NCBI GenBank assembly: GCA_007117665.1
Contig: SKGD01000042.1
Coordinates: forward strand, 1 to 36,763
Direction: 5' to 3'
From: Alphaproteobacteria bacterium
GTDB lineage: Bacteria > Pseudomonadota > Alphaproteobacteria > Micavibrionales > Micavibrionaceae
Length of the DNA stretch: 36,763 bases
This document shows positions 1 to 9,999 of this stretch, piece after piece. Under the pieces are notes generated by a model, which saw only the letters and a list, made by a program, of their open reading frames with translations, ran no database searches and was not told where the DNA came from. Position numbers and translations under genes: made by a program. The stretch's first letter is position 1. Every line of letters starts with the position of its first letter.

Positions 1-54
1 CAGCAACGCCCATACTTTGTCTGAAATGTCGTGTCGTCTGTGGGATGGTTTCAT
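1..54 (-). CDS. IS5-type transposase, N-terminal fragment (runs off window)
   Basis: Read on the minus strand from the ATG at 52-54, the sequence encodes MKPSHRRHDISDKVWALL before the window ends. The pattern of basic residues followed by DISDKVW matches the start of IS5-family DDE transposases. A strong AGGAGG ribosome site lies just upstream (about 60-66). Only 18 codons are visible, so family assignment rests on this short N-terminus and on the matching style of the transposase C-terminus at the other window edge. The two may be copies of the same element, but this cannot be shown here. The IS end should lie between here and the GDPD stop codon at 115; I could not identify its terminal inverted repeat with confidence. 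Confidence 0.6.
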   Translation of the reverse strand, partial: MKPSHRRHDISDKVWALL

Positions 55-114
55 ATCAGCCTCCTTGCTTGCTGACATGATTCTCTCACATTTCGATTCT
101 CGTGACTACACTAT

Positions 115-864
115 CTAATGCACGGTCAGGATTGCGTCCTGAATAAGGTCGGGCGCATCGGTAAAGACGGTATCAACTCCCCATGCTTGCAAGCGCCGCG
201 CATCTTGCGGGTCGTTGACTGTATAGACCAGTACATTCTTGTCGTAATCTATAATATCTTCGACCAGTTCGCGCGTGGTGCAGGTCAGGCCGATATTGAC
301 CGTGCTGCATTGCAGGTAATCACACAGATCTTTCCAGCTTGGCGGTAGATTGTCGCAATCCAGCAACAGGCCACGATGCCAGTCTGTGGCGACATCCATG
401 GCGGCCTCCAGACTGACATGCTGAAAGCTAGAAACAAGCAATCTGTCATGATCGTCCCAGACCCGCGACAAAATATCCAGCGCCGCTTCCGCCGTGACTT
501 TCTCGCGACCGGGGCAGGGCTTTATCTCAAGGTTAAGCCCCAGATTATGATCAACTAACACTTCCAGCGCTTCTTCAAGGGTCGGAATTTTAATGCCGCT
601 GAAGCTTTCACCGAACCAGCTTCCGGCCTCAAGATGGCGGATATCCTCATACAGCGTTTCGGCGACAGCGCCGCTGCCGTTTGTGGTGCGTTCCAGCGTG
701 TCATCATGGAATATGATCGGGATCTCATCTTTTGTCAGCTTGACGTCCAGTTCGACCCATTCCACGCCCATTTCGGCGGCGGTCAAAATCGATTCAAGCG
801 TGTTTTCCGGCGCATAGGCGCAGGCGCCGCGATGGCCGATAATGCGGGGAAGTTTTAAGGTCAT
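115..864 (-). CDS. ugpQ: Glycerophosphodiester phosphodiesterase
   Basis: This 249-aa protein is a full-length cytosolic-type GDPD that hydrolyses glycerophosphodiesters to sn-glycerol 3-phosphate and an alcohol. The N-terminus carries the hallmark IGHRGACAYAPENTL, with catalytic His and metal-binding Glu. This is followed by VELDVKLTKDEIPIIFHDDTLERTTNGSG, holding the metal ligands and second catalytic His. LNLEIKP and a late VYTVND segment complete the TIM-barrel pattern. No signal peptide is visible, which favours a UgpQ-like cytoplasmic enzyme over periplasmic GlpQ. The gene is set off from pnp by a strong terminator, so it is probably expressed on its own. Its stop codon lies very close to the left IS5-type element, so the last residues might have been changed by insertion. 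The symbol ugpQ is by family resemblance. Confidence 0.9.
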   Translation of the reverse strand: MTLKLPRIIGHRGACAYAPENTLESILTAAEMGVEWVELDVKLTKDEIPIIFHDDTLERTTNGSGAVAETLYEDIRHLEAGSWFGESFSGIKIPTLEEALEVLVDHNLGLNLEIKPCPGREKVTAEAALDILSRVWDDHDRLLVSSFQHVSLEAAMDVATDWHRGLLLDCDNLPPSWKDLCDYLQCSTVNIGLTCTTRELVEDIIDYDKNVLVYTVNDPQDARRLQAWGVDTVFTDAPDLIQDAILTVH

Positions 865-885
865 GAAAACATATCCTGTCTGGTT

Positions 886-918
886 AAAAAAGAAGCCCCT
901 TCATGTCAAAGGGGCTTC
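886..918 (-). terminator. Rho-independent terminator of pnp
   Basis: On the minus strand a perfect 10-bp stem (GAAGCCCCTT / AAGGGGCTTC, arms 909-918 and 892-901) with a 7-nt loop is followed directly by six T residues. It lies just past the pnp stop codon and ahead of the GDPD gene, ending pnp transcription. Confidence 0.9.
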
Positions 919-940
919 ATTGACTGATAAGCGTACGGTG

Positions 941-3076
941 TTAGCCGTTTGCTTCTTTTTTGTCGTCACGGGCGATAATATCGCCGGTTTCCTGATTGAC
1001 GCGCTTCATGGAAAGTTTGATCTTTCCACGCTCGTCAAAGCCGATAACCTGTACTTTGACTTCATCGCCTTCATTGACAACATCGGTGGTTTTCGCGGTG
1101 CGGCCATCCTGCAATTCTGAAATATGCACAAGACCGTCACGGCTTCCCATGAAGTTTACAAAAGCGCCGAAATCGACCACTTTGACGACTTTTCCGGTGT
1201 AAACCTTGTTCAGCTCCGGCTCGTCCGTCAGGCCTTTGATCCAGTTGACAGCGTCATCAATCGATTGCTGGTTGACGGCGGCAACCTTGATTGTGCCGTC
1301 ATCATCAATGTCGATTTTTGCACCGGTGGTTTCGGTAATCTCGCGGATCACCTTGCCGCCCGTGCCGATCACGTCACGGATCTTGTCAACCGGGATCTTC
1401 AGCGTCACAATTTGCGGCGCGTATTCGCTGGTGCTTTCACGTGCCGTATCCAACGCCTTGGCCATTTCCTGCAGGATATGCAAACGTCCGTCTTTGGCTT
1501 GTGCCAGAGCGATCTTCATGATTTCCTCTGTGATCGAGGTAATCTTGATGTCCATCTGCAAGGCTGTAATACCGTCTTTCGTGCCGGCAACCTTGAAGTC
1601 CATGTCACCAAGGTGATCTTCATCGCCCAAAATGTCAGACAGGACGGCGAAGTCTTTATCTTCCTTGATCAGCCCCATGGCAATGCCTGCAACCGGCCGC
1701 GTCAGCGGCACACCGGCATCCATCAGCGCCAAAGAGGTACCGCATACGGTCGCCATCGAGCTTGAGCCGTTTGATTCGGTGATCTCGGACACGGTACGGA
1801 TCGTGTAGGGGAATGTTTCCGCATCGGGCAAAAGCGGGTGAACAGCACGCCATGCCAGCTTGCCATGCCCGATTTCACGGCGACCGGGAGGGCCAACCCG
1901 TCCGGCTTCGCCGACCGAATAGGGCGGGAAGTTATAGTGCAGCATGAAACGCTCGCGATATTCGCCGGTCAGCGCATCCATGATCTGTTCATCCTGACCC
2001 GTCCCCAGCGTGGCAACAACCAGTGCCTGCGTTTCACCGCGGGTGAATAACGCGCTGCCGTGGGCGCGGGGCAATGTGCCGACTTCCGCCACAATCTGAC
2101 GAACGGTTTTTGTGTCGCGGCCATCAATACGCTTGCCGGTTTTCAGGACAGCGCCGCGCAGGACGTCAGCTTCGATGCTTTTGAATTTTGATGATATGGC
2201 CGCATCCGTCAGGCCATTTTCTTCATCACGGAACTCTTCAACCGCTTTTGCGCGCAGCGCGGCAAGGGCGTTCTGACGCTCCTGCTTGACTTGAATCGCA
2301 TAGGCTTTTTCAACGTCGGCGGCATATTTCTTCTTCATTTCCGCGCCGGTTTTTTCGATTGCCTCGTCTTTTTCAGGCAGATCCCATGGCTCTTTCGCGC
2401 ACATTTCGGCCAGGTCTATAATACCGTCAATGACCGGCTGGAAGGCTTTCCAGCCATGCATGACCGCACCCAGCATTTCATCTTCGCTCAGTTCGGATGC
2501 TTCTGATTCAACCATCAGAACACCCTCTGCCGTTCCGGCAACAACCAGATCCAGCGTGCTGCCTTCCATTTCCTGTTGTGTGGGGTTGGCCAGATATTTT
2601 CCGTCTTTATATCCGACACGAGCGCTGGCGATCGGCCCCATAAAGGGGATGCCGGACAGTGTCAGCGCTGCCGAGCAACCGATCATCGCCACGATATCAG
2701 GATCATTTTCCAGATCGTGCGCGACGACAGTCGCCATAACCAGAACTTCGTTCAGAAACTCCTTCGGGAACAGGGGACGAATAGGGCGGTCGATCAGGCG
2801 CGATGTCAACGTTTCTTTCTCGCTTGGACGGCCTTCACGCTTGAAAAAACCACCCGGAATTTTTCCGGCGGCATAGGCTTTTTCCTGATAATGCACGGTC
2901 AGCGGGAAAAAATCCTGCCCTTCGCGGATGCTTTTCGCAGCGGTAACGGCACAAAGCACGGTTGTTCCGCCCAGCGTTGCCATAACAGTAGCATCAGCCT
3001 GACGTGCGACTTTCCCGGTTTCCAGCACAAGCTTTTTACCGGCAAAATCAATTTCTTTTCTAAACACATTAAACAT
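941..3076 (-). CDS. pnp: Polyribonucleotide nucleotidyltransferase (PNPase)
   Basis: This 711-aa protein is PNPase, the phosphate-dependent 3'-5' exoribonuclease of the RNA degradosome. Two RNase PH-like cores are visible: the first contains the family signature [12 protein letters not shown] and [12 protein letters not shown], the second contains RGETQALV and the [13 protein letters not shown] segment. They are followed by a KH domain (about residues 555-610, [15 protein letters not shown]) and an S1 domain (about 620-690, [23 protein letters not shown]). The length is normal for the family. An AGGAA-type ribosome site precedes the ATG. In many bacteria pnp directly follows rpsO; here gpmA on the opposite strand separates them, so pnp needs its own promoter in the 3077-3437 interval. 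A clear terminator follows the gene. Confidence 0.98.
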   Translation of the reverse strand: MFNVFRKEIDFAGKKLVLETGKVARQADATVMATLGGTTVLCAVTAAKSIREGQDFFPLTVHYQEKAYAAGKIPGGFFKREGRPSEKETLTSRLIDRPIRPLFPKEFLNEVLVMATVVAHDLENDPDIVAMIGCSAALTLSGIPFMGPIASARVGYKDGKYLANPTQQEMEGSTLDLVVAGTAEGVLMVESEASELSEDEMLGAVMHGWKAFQPVIDGIIDLAEMCAKEPWDLPEKDEAIEKTGAEMKKKYAADVEKAYAIQVKQERQNALAALRAKAVEEFRDEENGLTDAAISSKFKSIEADVLRGAVLKTGKRIDGRDTKTVRQIVAEVGTLPRAHGSALFTRGETQALVVATLGTGQDEQIMDALTGEYRERFMLHYNFPPYSVGEAGRVGPPGRREIGHGKLAWRAVHPLLPDAETFPYTIRTVSEITESNGSSSMATVCGTSLALMDAGVPLTRPVAGIAMGLIKEDKDFAVLSDILGDEDHLGDMDFKVAGTKDGITALQMDIKITSITEEIMKIALAQAKDGRLHILQEMAKALDTARESTSEYAPQIVTLKIPVDKIRDVIGTGGKVIREITETTGAKIDIDDDGTIKVAAVNQQSIDDAVNWIKGLTDEPELNKVYTGKVVKVVDFGAFVNFMGSRDGLVHISELQDGRTAKTTDVVNEGDEVKVQVIGFDERGKIKLSMKRVNQETGDIIARDDKKEANG

Positions 3077-3437
3077 AGTTCATTCCTTTTTTATGTTACA
3101 TCATGCAATCTCGCACGCCTTTTGCAGACGCCCGTATGATTGTGCCGAAAAAAGGAAAGATATACACTTGCGGTGGACAACAGGCAACGCCGTAACCAAA
3201 GAATAACAACGTTGTCGGCAGTCAACCGGAAAGCGCTTCACGCCCTTTTGACGGCTGTGCCTTACATGCCATGATTATGCTGTATTGTCAAAGGAAAAGC
3301 ATTGTTGTGCCGCCATTTTCAGGGCGATGATGTTTTTTTCTTATCAGCTGTATATTATGCTTTGGTAATACTGCGCGTTATGCTGTAAAGTTGAAAACCA
3401 TCTTTGAAGTATCGTTATAAGGGGTAAAAGAGGCATT
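3077..3437. promoter_or_regulatory. Divergent intergenic region between pnp and gpmA
   Basis: This 361-bp interval lies between divergently read pnp and gpmA and must hold promoters for both. A TTGACG hexamer at 3248-3253 with ATGATT 17 bp downstream is a possible plus-strand promoter. On the minus strand a TTGACT sits upstream of pnp without a convincing -10 partner. There is also a 10-bp palindrome ACAACGTTGT on the pnp side. I see no coding gene here; small ORFs in the track are shadows. The individual promoter assignments are weak. Confidence 0.4.
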
Positions 3438-4064
3438 ATGAGTTATCTGGTTTTATTGCGGCACGGGGAGAGCGAGTGGAACAAACAAAATCGTTTCACA
3501 GGCTTTAAGGATGTCGATCTTAGCGAAAACGGCATTCATGAGGCGATGCTCGCCGGACAAAAAGTCGCCAAGGCCGGCATCAAGTTCGACCAGATTTTTA
3601 CCAGCACGCAAAAGCGCGCTTATGATACGGCTATTTTAGCGATGGATGCCGCCGGACAAGAAGCTTTGACCAAAAGCATGATCCGGCATGATGATCTGCG
3701 CGAACGCGATTATGGCGAACTGACGGGGCAGAACAAGGATGAAGCCCGCGCGGAATTTGGCGAAGAGCAAGTGCATATATGGCGGCGTTCTTATGATACG
3801 CGTCCGCCGGGCGGGGAATGCCTTAAAGATGTTGTTGAAAACCGGGTGCGCCCTTACTACACGACAACAATAAAGCCGATGGTGGATGATGGAAAAAATA
3901 TATTGGTTGCCGCGCACGGTAATTCGTTGCGCGCGATGTTGATCATACTGGGCGTGGAAACACCGGAAACGATCAATGCGGCGGAAATGCCGACCGGTGT
4001 GCCTTTGGTTTTTGAAATTGAAAACGGGACGATCAAAAAGCGTTATTTCCTCGATCAGCCGTAA
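3438..4064 (+). CDS. gpmA: 2,3-bisphosphoglycerate-dependent phosphoglycerate mutase
   Basis: This 208-aa enzyme interconverts 3- and 2-phosphoglycerate in glycolysis. The phospho-acceptor motif LLRHGESEWN lies at residues 6-15 with catalytic His9, and the second active-site histidine is in AAHGNSLRA near residue 160. RERDYGELTGQNKDEA and YDTRPPGGE are dPGM signatures. It is shorter than E. coli GpmA (about 250 aa), as is common in alphaproteobacterial versions. An AGAGG ribosome site lies four bases before the ATG. The gene is read against its neighbours and sits between rpsO and pnp, which are usually adjacent. It shares a convergent intergenic hairpin with rpsO. Confidence 0.95.
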   Translation: MSYLVLLRHGESEWNKQNRFTGFKDVDLSENGIHEAMLAGQKVAKAGIKFDQIFTSTQKRAYDTAILAMDAAGQEALTKSMIRHDDLRERDYGELTGQNKDEARAEFGEEQVHIWRRSYDTRPPGGECLKDVVENRVRPYYTTTIKPMVDDGKNILVAAHGNSLRAMLIILGVETPETINAAEMPTGVPLVFEIENGTIKKRYFLDQP

Positions 4065-4104
4065 AAGCTTGTTCAAAACAGCTTCTTAAGAAAAAACTGC
4101 AATG

Positions 4105-4139
4105 AAAAAGGCGCGCTCTTTTGAAGAAAGGCGCGCCTT
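4105..4139 (-). terminator. Terminator of the rimP-rpsO operon
   Basis: A 9-bp perfect stem (AAGGCGCGC 4108-4116, GCGCGCCTT 4131-4139) with a 14-nt loop lies between the convergent rpsO and gpmA. On the minus strand it ends in a T5 run, so it suits rpsO. It may also help end gpmA transcription, though the plus strand lacks a clean T run. Confidence 0.8.
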
Positions 4140-4168
4140 GCATATTTATTGTCAGTATAATTCCGCGA

Positions 4169-4438
4169 TCAGCGGCGAATGCCGAGGCGCTTGATCAGAT
4201 CCTGATAGCGCGGCTCTTCGACTTTTTTCAGGTAGTCGAGCAATTTACGGCGCTGGGCAACCATTTTCAACAAGCCGCGGCGGCTGTGAACATCGCCTTT
4301 ATGTGCCTGCATATGTTCGGACAGGTTGGTGATGCGTTCCGTCAGGATAGCAACCTGAACTTCGGGGGATCCCGTGTCGCCTTGTTTGGTGGCGTATTCG
4401 GTGATAAGCGCTTGCTTACGTTCTGCTGTAATCGACAT
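4169..4438 (-). CDS. rpsO: 30S ribosomal protein S15
   Basis: This 89-aa protein is ribosomal protein S15, which binds 16S rRNA at the central domain and helps nucleate assembly of the small-subunit platform. The length matches the family exactly. Conserved stretches include [35 protein letters not shown] and [10 protein letters not shown]. The ATG at 4436-4438 has a GGAGAG ribosome site. It lies 14 bases after truB, so it is the last gene of the rimP-nusA-infB-rbfA-truB-rpsO operon and is followed by a terminator. Confidence 0.98.
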   Translation of the reverse strand: MSITAERKQALITEYATKQGDTGSPEVQVAILTERITNLSEHMQAHKGDVHSRRGLLKMVAQRRKLLDYLKKVEEPRYQDLIKRLGIRR

Positions 4439-4452
4439 CGTTCTCTCCTTTT

Positions 4453-5400
4453 TTAAGTGTTCAATAAACGCAAGGGCTGAATATCGATGCCGGACACAGT
4501 TACAATCGCCAGCGCCCGCCCGTTTAACGTTACAAGCGCCGTATGATCATCCTGCGGATCGATCCCCGCTTTGCGGAGCCTTTCCACGTCCGGCCGGGCG
4601 ATAAAAGACAGTTTCTGTCCGTTTTTCAACCTTGCCGCTTCCTGTTCGTTCAAGGCCAGAGCCGGGATGTCGTCCAGCACGGTCTCGACAGGAAGGAGAA
4701 TATCATCACTAATATCCTCAGGCGGCAGACTATTACCAATTTCTTCGAGTTTTGCAAGAGAAATCGCGTTTTCGATGGTCATTGCGCCAACGGCGGCGCG
4801 CTCAAGATAGCCGACATAACCGCATGTGCCGAGCATTGCGGCAATGTCACGGGCGAGGGCGCGGATATATGTGCCTTTGCCGCAAACGCAGCGCAGCCGC
4901 ACTTTGTCTTGTGAAGCGCTTTCCAGTGTCAGCGATTCAATATAGACATCGCGCGGGGCCAGCTCTGTGACTTTGCCGTCACGAGCGCGGTCATAGGCAC
5001 GCTGGCCATCGACTTTTATGGCGGAGTATTGCGGCGGTGTTTGGGCGATTATGCCGGTGAAATGCGGCAGGATTTTGACAATATCTTCTTGCGCCGGGCG
5101 ATGCGGTGATGTGGCGATGATTGTGCCTTCGGCATCATCCGTATCGCGTGTTTCGCCCCATATCACGTCAAAAATATATGTTTTGAGGCGATCCTGGCAG
5201 TAAGGAACGGTTTTGGTTGCTTCACCGAGTGCAATCGGCAGCACCCCGTGTGCGAGCGGGTCAAGCGTGCCTCCATGTCCGGCTTTTTGGGCATCCAGAG
5301 TGCGCCGGACAAAAGCCACCGCATCGGTCGACGTCATGTCTGCCGGCTTGTTGAGATTGATCCAGCCATTAATGATACGGCCTTTTTTACGTCTGGCCAT
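4453..5400 (-). CDS. truB: tRNA pseudouridine(55) synthase
   Basis: This 315-aa enzyme makes pseudouridine 55 in the T-loop of tRNAs. The N-terminus has [15 protein letters not shown] and then GGTLDPLA at residues 43-50, whose Asp47 is the catalytic aspartate of the TruB family. [14 protein letters not shown] further on is the conserved nucleotide-binding region. The C-terminal part resembles the TruB C-terminal and PUA-like tail. Its start overlaps the end of rbfA by 14 bases, so the two are likely translationally coupled. Confidence 0.97.
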   Translation of the reverse strand: MARRKKGRIINGWINLNKPADMTSTDAVAFVRRTLDAQKAGHGGTLDPLAHGVLPIALGEATKTVPYCQDRLKTYIFDVIWGETRDTDDAEGTIIATSPHRPAQEDIVKILPHFTGIIAQTPPQYSAIKVDGQRAYDRARDGKVTELAPRDVYIESLTLESASQDKVRLRCVCGKGTYIRALARDIAAMLGTCGYVGYLERAAVGAMTIENAISLAKLEEIGNSLPPEDISDDILLPVETVLDDIPALALNEQEAARLKNGQKLSFIARPDVERLRKAGIDPQDDHTALVTLNGRALAIVTVSGIDIQPLRLLNT

Positions 5401-5746
5401 GGATGTTCTTCAGGATGTTTTCGATTTTCTGGGCTTCGTCAAAGCTGTGATCGGCCTTGAAAGCAAGACGTGGCGTAAATTTCAGGCGCGCATTGCGGTT
5501 AATCTCTTTTTGAAATAAGGGCGCTGCTTCGTTAAGGGCGGGGAGTATCTCATCCATGGCGCGGCCACCCAGCGCAACGACATAGGCAGTCGCATTTTTC
5601 AGGTCGGGGCTGACCCGGACTTCGGAAACAGTGATGCCGGGAGCCTGATCAATTAGGATCTCATCATGAAAATCGCCACGTTGCAGCGTTTCGGCGATCA
5701 TGTGCCGTAATTGCTCCCCGACGCGAAGCTGTCTTTGTGACGCCAT
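5387..5746 (-). CDS. rbfA: 30S ribosome-binding factor A
   Basis: RbfA binds the immature 30S subunit and assists 16S rRNA 5'-end processing and cold adaptation. The protein from ATG 5744-5746 is 119 aa (MASQRQLRVGEQLRHMIAE), with conserved VRVSPDLKNATAYV and a KH-like fold pattern ending in PRLAFKADHSFDEA. The ORF track begins at a TTG seven codons upstream. I prefer the ATG because AAGGG sits eight bases before it and because RbfA proteins typically start close to this motif. The gene lies between infB and truB and overlaps truB. Confidence 0.93.
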   Translation of the reverse strand: MASQRQLRVGEQLRHMIAETLQRGDFHDEILIDQAPGITVSEVRVSPDLKNATAYVVALGGRAMDEILPALNEAAPLFQKEINRNARLKFTPRLAFKADHSFDEAQKIENILKNIHGQT

Positions 5747-5800
5747 AGCCGATACCCTTTCAAACAAACCGGAATGTTATGTGACTTTATGCGACCGGTT

Positions 5801-8371
5801 TTATTCTACTGTGCGCGCTTCCTGAACGATATCAAAGCACTCAATGACATCGCCTTCCTTGATGTCTTCATAGTTCTCAAAAGCCATGCCGCATTCCATG
5901 CCTTCCTTGACTTCCTTGACTTCGTCCTGATAGCGCTTGAGCGTTTTCAGGCGGCCTTCGTGAATGACCACATTGTCGCGCAAAAGACGAACGCCGGAGC
6001 CACGCTTGACAGTGCCGCCCGTGACCATGCAACCGGCAATGTTGCCAACTTTGGTGATGCGGAAGACCTGGCGGATTTCAGCCTGCCCCAGATACTCCTC
6101 ACGGACAGTCGGCGCCAGCATGCCGCTAAGCACTTTTTTGGCATCGTCAATGACATCGTAAATAACGTTGTAGTAACGCAGTTCAATTCCGTCACGTTCG
6201 GCCATTTCGCGTGCTTGTGTGTTAGCGCGCACGTTAAAGCCGATAATCATGCCTTTGGACGCATTGGCCAGCGTAACGTCTGCTTCGGTAATTGCACCGA
6301 CACCGCTATGCAGGACACGTATAATCACGTCCTCATTTTCTTCTTCGATCTTTTTCAGCGATCCGGCAATGGCTTCGACCGAGCCGTGAACATCGCCTTT
6401 GATAACAACGCCCAATGCCTGTTTTTCGCCTTCGCGGGCGGCTTCCAGCATTTGCTCGAAAGAAGATCCGGCACCGACCGAGCGCACAGTAGCGGCTTCA
6501 CGCTTTTTACGCTGGCGGTATTCACTGATGCTGCGGGCTTTGGATTCTTCCTGTGTGACGATAAAATGGTCACCGGCTTCCGGCGCGCCGTTCAGCCCCA
6601 ATACTTCGACAGGCTGGCCGGGCAGGGCTTCGCTGATATTTTTACCGTGATCGTCCATCAGGGCGCGTACCTTGCCCCATTCAGAACCAACAACGAAGAT
6701 ATCGCCTACCTTAAGCGTTCCATGCTGGATCAGAACCGTTGCGACATTGCCGCGACCTTGTTCAAGCTTGGCTTCAATAACTGCCCCGACCGCCGGACGG
6801 TTCGGATTTGCTTTCAATTCAAGCATTTCGGCCTGAAGCAGGATAGCTTCTTCGAGCGCGTCCAGATTTAGTTTTTTCAGTGCGGATACTTCAATACATT
6901 GCGTCTCGCCGCTGAAATCCTCGACAATGACTTCATGTTGCAACAGGTCATTTTTGACCTTTTGCGGGTCTGAATCCGGCAAATCAACCTTGTTCACGGC
7001 AACAATGATCGGCACATTCGCAGCCTTGGCATGGTGAATGGCTTCAATCGTTTGCGGCATCAAGCTGTCATTGGCGGCAACCACCAATATGACAAGATCG
7101 GTCACATTCGCACCGCGCGCCCGCATCTGGGTGAAGGCCGCATGGCCGGGCGTATCCAGAAATGTGATTTTCTGGCCGTTCGGACGTGTGATCTGGTAAG
7201 CGCCGATATGCTGGGTGATACCGCCGGCTTCGCCTGCGACGACATCTGTCGAGCGCAAAGCGTCCAGCAAGGATGTCTTGCCGTGATCGACGTGCCCCAT
7301 AATTGTAACCACGGGCGGACGAGGAAGCAGATCTGCGGCGTTATCGTCTTCTGATATCAGGGCGGCTTCAATGTCGGCATCCGTAACGCGCCTGATCTTG
7401 TGCCCGAATTCAAGCACCAGCAATTCAGCCGTATCAGCATCAATCGTCTGGTTGATCGTGGCCATCACACCCATTTTCATCAGGCTTTTAACAAGTTCGG
7501 AACCTTGTTCGGCCATACGGTTGGCGAGTTCCTGCACGGTGATGGTTTCCGGCACAATGACATCACGCGATATTTTTTTCGGGGCGTCAGATTCGCCTTG
7601 CATCGACATGCGGGCTTTTTCACGTGCGCGGCGCTGGGCTGCCAGAGACGGCCCGCGATCCCGTTCATAATCTTCATTCAAGACTTGGGTGACAGTCAGT
7701 TTGCCGCCGCGTCTTTTATCGGCGCCGCTAGAGCGGGAAGGTTTGCGCGCGGCCTGCTTTTTCATGCGCTCGCGGTAACTTTCTTCTTCCTCCGCATCGG
7801 CGGCGAAAATGTCTTTCTTGCCTTTATGATGGGCAGGTGCAGGCTGGGGTGCAGCAAATTGCTTTTCAAGCACCTGACGCTCGGCTTCCGCCTTAAGGCG
7901 CTCTTCTTCTTCAATTTTTTGAAGCTCTTCCAGCTCTTTTTGGCGGCTAAGCTCTTCCTTGCTAAGGGCAGGCTCCTGCGCGGCTGCTTTTTTCGCTTCG
8001 GCGTCTGTTGCTGACTTGGCGGCTTTTGCGTCTTCTTCTTTTTTGCGTTTCGCGTCAATTTCCGCTTGTTGCAAAGCGCGCATTCTGGCTTCGCGTTCTT
8101 CGGCGGTTAATTGCCGCAATGCGCTTTTGCCGGTGGTGCTATCATCAGGAGAATCGCTTTCAGGCGAGGGCGTTGCAGGCGCGGCCTGTCCGCCAACCCT
8201 TTTGCGGCGCACCTCAACGGCAACAGTTTTGCCGCGTCCTTGCGAAAGATTTTGCACAGGAGGCGCCTTGCTTGAACCACCTTTCAGGCTCAACGTTCCC
8301 TTGCCGAGACTCAGGGTTTTTTTCTCCTGATTCTCTTCAGTCTGCTTTTCTTTATCTTTTGTTTCGCTCAT
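5801..8371 (-). CDS. infB: Translation initiation factor IF-2
   Basis: This 856-aa GTPase brings fMet-tRNA to the 30S subunit and promotes subunit joining. The first 240 residues are a charged, low-complexity Lys/Glu/Ala-rich region typical of alphaproteobacterial IF-2. An IF2-N segment ([18 protein letters not shown]) follows. The G domain begins near residue 350 with GHVDHGKT (G1), DTPGHAAF (G3) and NKVDLP (G4). Domains II-IV follow, with [11 protein letters not shown] and [11 protein letters not shown] visible. An AAGGAC ribosome site precedes the ATG. Only about 58 bases separate it from nusA, leaving no room for the ylxR gene that is usual at this point. Confidence 0.98.
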   Translation of the reverse strand: MSETKDKEKQTEENQEKKTLSLGKGTLSLKGGSSKAPPVQNLSQGRGKTVAVEVRRKRVGGQAAPATPSPESDSPDDSTTGKSALRQLTAEEREARMRALQQAEIDAKRKKEEDAKAAKSATDAEAKKAAAQEPALSKEELSRQKELEELQKIEEEERLKAEAERQVLEKQFAAPQPAPAHHKGKKDIFAADAEEEESYRERMKKQAARKPSRSSGADKRRGGKLTVTQVLNEDYERDRGPSLAAQRRAREKARMSMQGESDAPKKISRDVIVPETITVQELANRMAEQGSELVKSLMKMGVMATINQTIDADTAELLVLEFGHKIRRVTDADIEAALISEDDNAADLLPRPPVVTIMGHVDHGKTSLLDALRSTDVVAGEAGGITQHIGAYQITRPNGQKITFLDTPGHAAFTQMRARGANVTDLVILVVAANDSLMPQTIEAIHHAKAANVPIIVAVNKVDLPDSDPQKVKNDLLQHEVIVEDFSGETQCIEVSALKKLNLDALEEAILLQAEMLELKANPNRPAVGAVIEAKLEQGRGNVATVLIQHGTLKVGDIFVVGSEWGKVRALMDDHGKNISEALPGQPVEVLGLNGAPEAGDHFIVTQEESKARSISEYRQRKKREAATVRSVGAGSSFEQMLEAAREGEKQALGVVIKGDVHGSVEAIAGSLKKIEEENEDVIIRVLHSGVGAITEADVTLANASKGMIIGFNVRANTQAREMAERDGIELRYYNVIYDVIDDAKKVLSGMLAPTVREEYLGQAEIRQVFRITKVGNIAGCMVTGGTVKRGSGVRLLRDNVVIHEGRLKTLKRYQDEVKEVKEGMECGMAFENYEDIKEGDVIECFDIVQEARTVE

Positions 8372-8430
8372 AAGCAGTCCTTTTACATCTTTTTACGCGA
8401 TTATGCTACATGCCGGGTAAATTTATTTAC

Positions 8431-9984
8431 TCATGCGTTCCCGACAGCCTCGGCCATATTTTCTTCCGCGTTCTCTTCGGCTTCATTGGCGGCGCCTTCT
8501 TCTTCGGCAAACCAGTGAGCGCGAGCGCTCATAATCAGTTTCTCTGCGTCTGATTCCGCCATGATGTCGCCACCGAGAATTTCCACCAACTCGTCAGCGG
8601 CCAGATCGGCCAGATCATCCCGCGATTTGATGTCATTCTCACCAAGCTTGATAATAATATCGGGGCTAAGCCCTTCAAATGTCACCAGATCATCATTGAT
8701 ACCCAGCTCTTTCTGTTTTTTGGCAAGCTCTTCTTTTTGTGCGTCCATCCATGCTTTTGCACGATTTTGAAGTTCGGTCGAGATTTCATCCTCGAACCCT
8801 TCAATATAGTTCAAATCTTCGATCGGGGTTTCCGCGATTTCCTGAATACTGCTGAAACCTTCCGCGACCAAAAGATGCGCGATCACTTCATCAACATCCA
8901 GCCCCTGAATAAACAGCGCCGACCGTTTTGTGAATTCTTCCGTACGGCGTTCGGATTCTTCGGCTTCGGTCATGATGTCGATATCCCACCCGCTCAGCAT
9001 CGAAGCCAGCCGGACATTTTGTCCGCGGCGGCCAATGGCAAGGCTCAGGTGATCTTCGGGAACGACAACTTCCATCCGTTTATTAACCTCATCCAGGACA
9101 ACCTTGGATACTTCGGACGGGGAGAGGGCACTGACGGTGAAAGAGGCAATATCTTCCGTCCACGGCACGATATCAATCTTCTCGCCTTGTAATTCATTGA
9201 CAACAGCCTGAACGCGACTGCCCCGCATGCCGACACAAGCACCAACCGGGTCGATTGACGAGTCATTGGACAGTACCGCGATTTTGGCGCGGCTTCCGGG
9301 GTCGCGGGCAACTGCTTTGATCTCGATAATGCCGTCATAAATTTCAGGCACTTCCTGTGTAAACAGCTTTTCCATGAAGACCGGACGCGTCCGGGACAGG
9401 AAAATCTGCGGGCCGCGCTGTTCTTGCCTGACGTCATAAATCACAGCACGAACGCGGTCACCGGTCTTGAGATGTTCACGCGGCAGACTTTCATCCCGGC
9501 GCATCATTGCTTCGGCGCGGCCGCCTATATCGATCGTTGCGTTGCCATACTCAACACGTTTGACAACACCGTTAATAATTTCGCCGGTGCGATCCTTGAA
9601 TTCGTGGTACTGGCGCTCACGCTCGGCTTCGCGGACTTTTTGTACGATAACCTGCTTGGCTGTCTGGGCAGCGATGCGTCCGAAATCAAGCGGCGGCAGA
9701 TCATCAATCAGGAACTCACCGACCTGGATGTCTTTTTTGATGCGCTGTGCCTCGGCAAGCGTCAACTGGCACGCTTCATCTTCAATCTCTTCAACGACCT
9801 CGCGATAGCGCTTCAGCGTAATTGCGCCGTTTTTACGATCAATATGAGCGCGTATATCGTGGTCGTGGCCATATTTCGACCGCCCGGCTTTTTGAATAGC
9901 CTCTTCCATGGCGACCAGAACGATGTCGCGGTCAATGCCTTTTTCACGGGCTACTGCATCGGCTACTTGCAATAATTCAGTCAT
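8431..9984 (-). CDS. nusA: Transcription termination/antitermination factor NusA
   Basis: This 517-aa protein binds RNA polymerase and modulates pausing, termination and antitermination. The order is an N-terminal RNAP-binding domain (first 130 residues), an S1 domain (about 135-200, GVVKRVEYGNATIDIGG), two KH domains (DPVGACVGMRGSRVQAVVNEL and LAIGRRGQNVRLASML), then helix-hairpin-helix repeats (IEDLNYIEGF) and a very acidic C-terminal tail (EAEENAEENMAEA). An AGGAT ribosome site precedes the ATG. It lies 15 bases after rimP in the conserved operon. Confidence 0.98.
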   Translation of the reverse strand: MTELLQVADAVAREKGIDRDIVLVAMEEAIQKAGRSKYGHDHDIRAHIDRKNGAITLKRYREVVEEIEDEACQLTLAEAQRIKKDIQVGEFLIDDLPPLDFGRIAAQTAKQVIVQKVREAERERQYHEFKDRTGEIINGVVKRVEYGNATIDIGGRAEAMMRRDESLPREHLKTGDRVRAVIYDVRQEQRGPQIFLSRTRPVFMEKLFTQEVPEIYDGIIEIKAVARDPGSRAKIAVLSNDSSIDPVGACVGMRGSRVQAVVNELQGEKIDIVPWTEDIASFTVSALSPSEVSKVVLDEVNKRMEVVVPEDHLSLAIGRRGQNVRLASMLSGWDIDIMTEAEESERRTEEFTKRSALFIQGLDVDEVIAHLLVAEGFSSIQEIAETPIEDLNYIEGFEDEISTELQNRAKAWMDAQKEELAKKQKELGINDDLVTFEGLSPDIIIKLGENDIKSRDDLADLAADELVEILGGDIMAESDAEKLIMSARAHWFAEEEGAANEAEENAEENMAEAVGNA

Positions 9985-9999
9985 GTTATCCTCGTTCCT

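Noticed and set aside
5774-6871. Long plus-strand ORF of 365 aa opposite infB
   Set aside because: It is the antisense shadow of infB, whose IF-2 domains are unmistakable; the antisense product has no recognisable motif.
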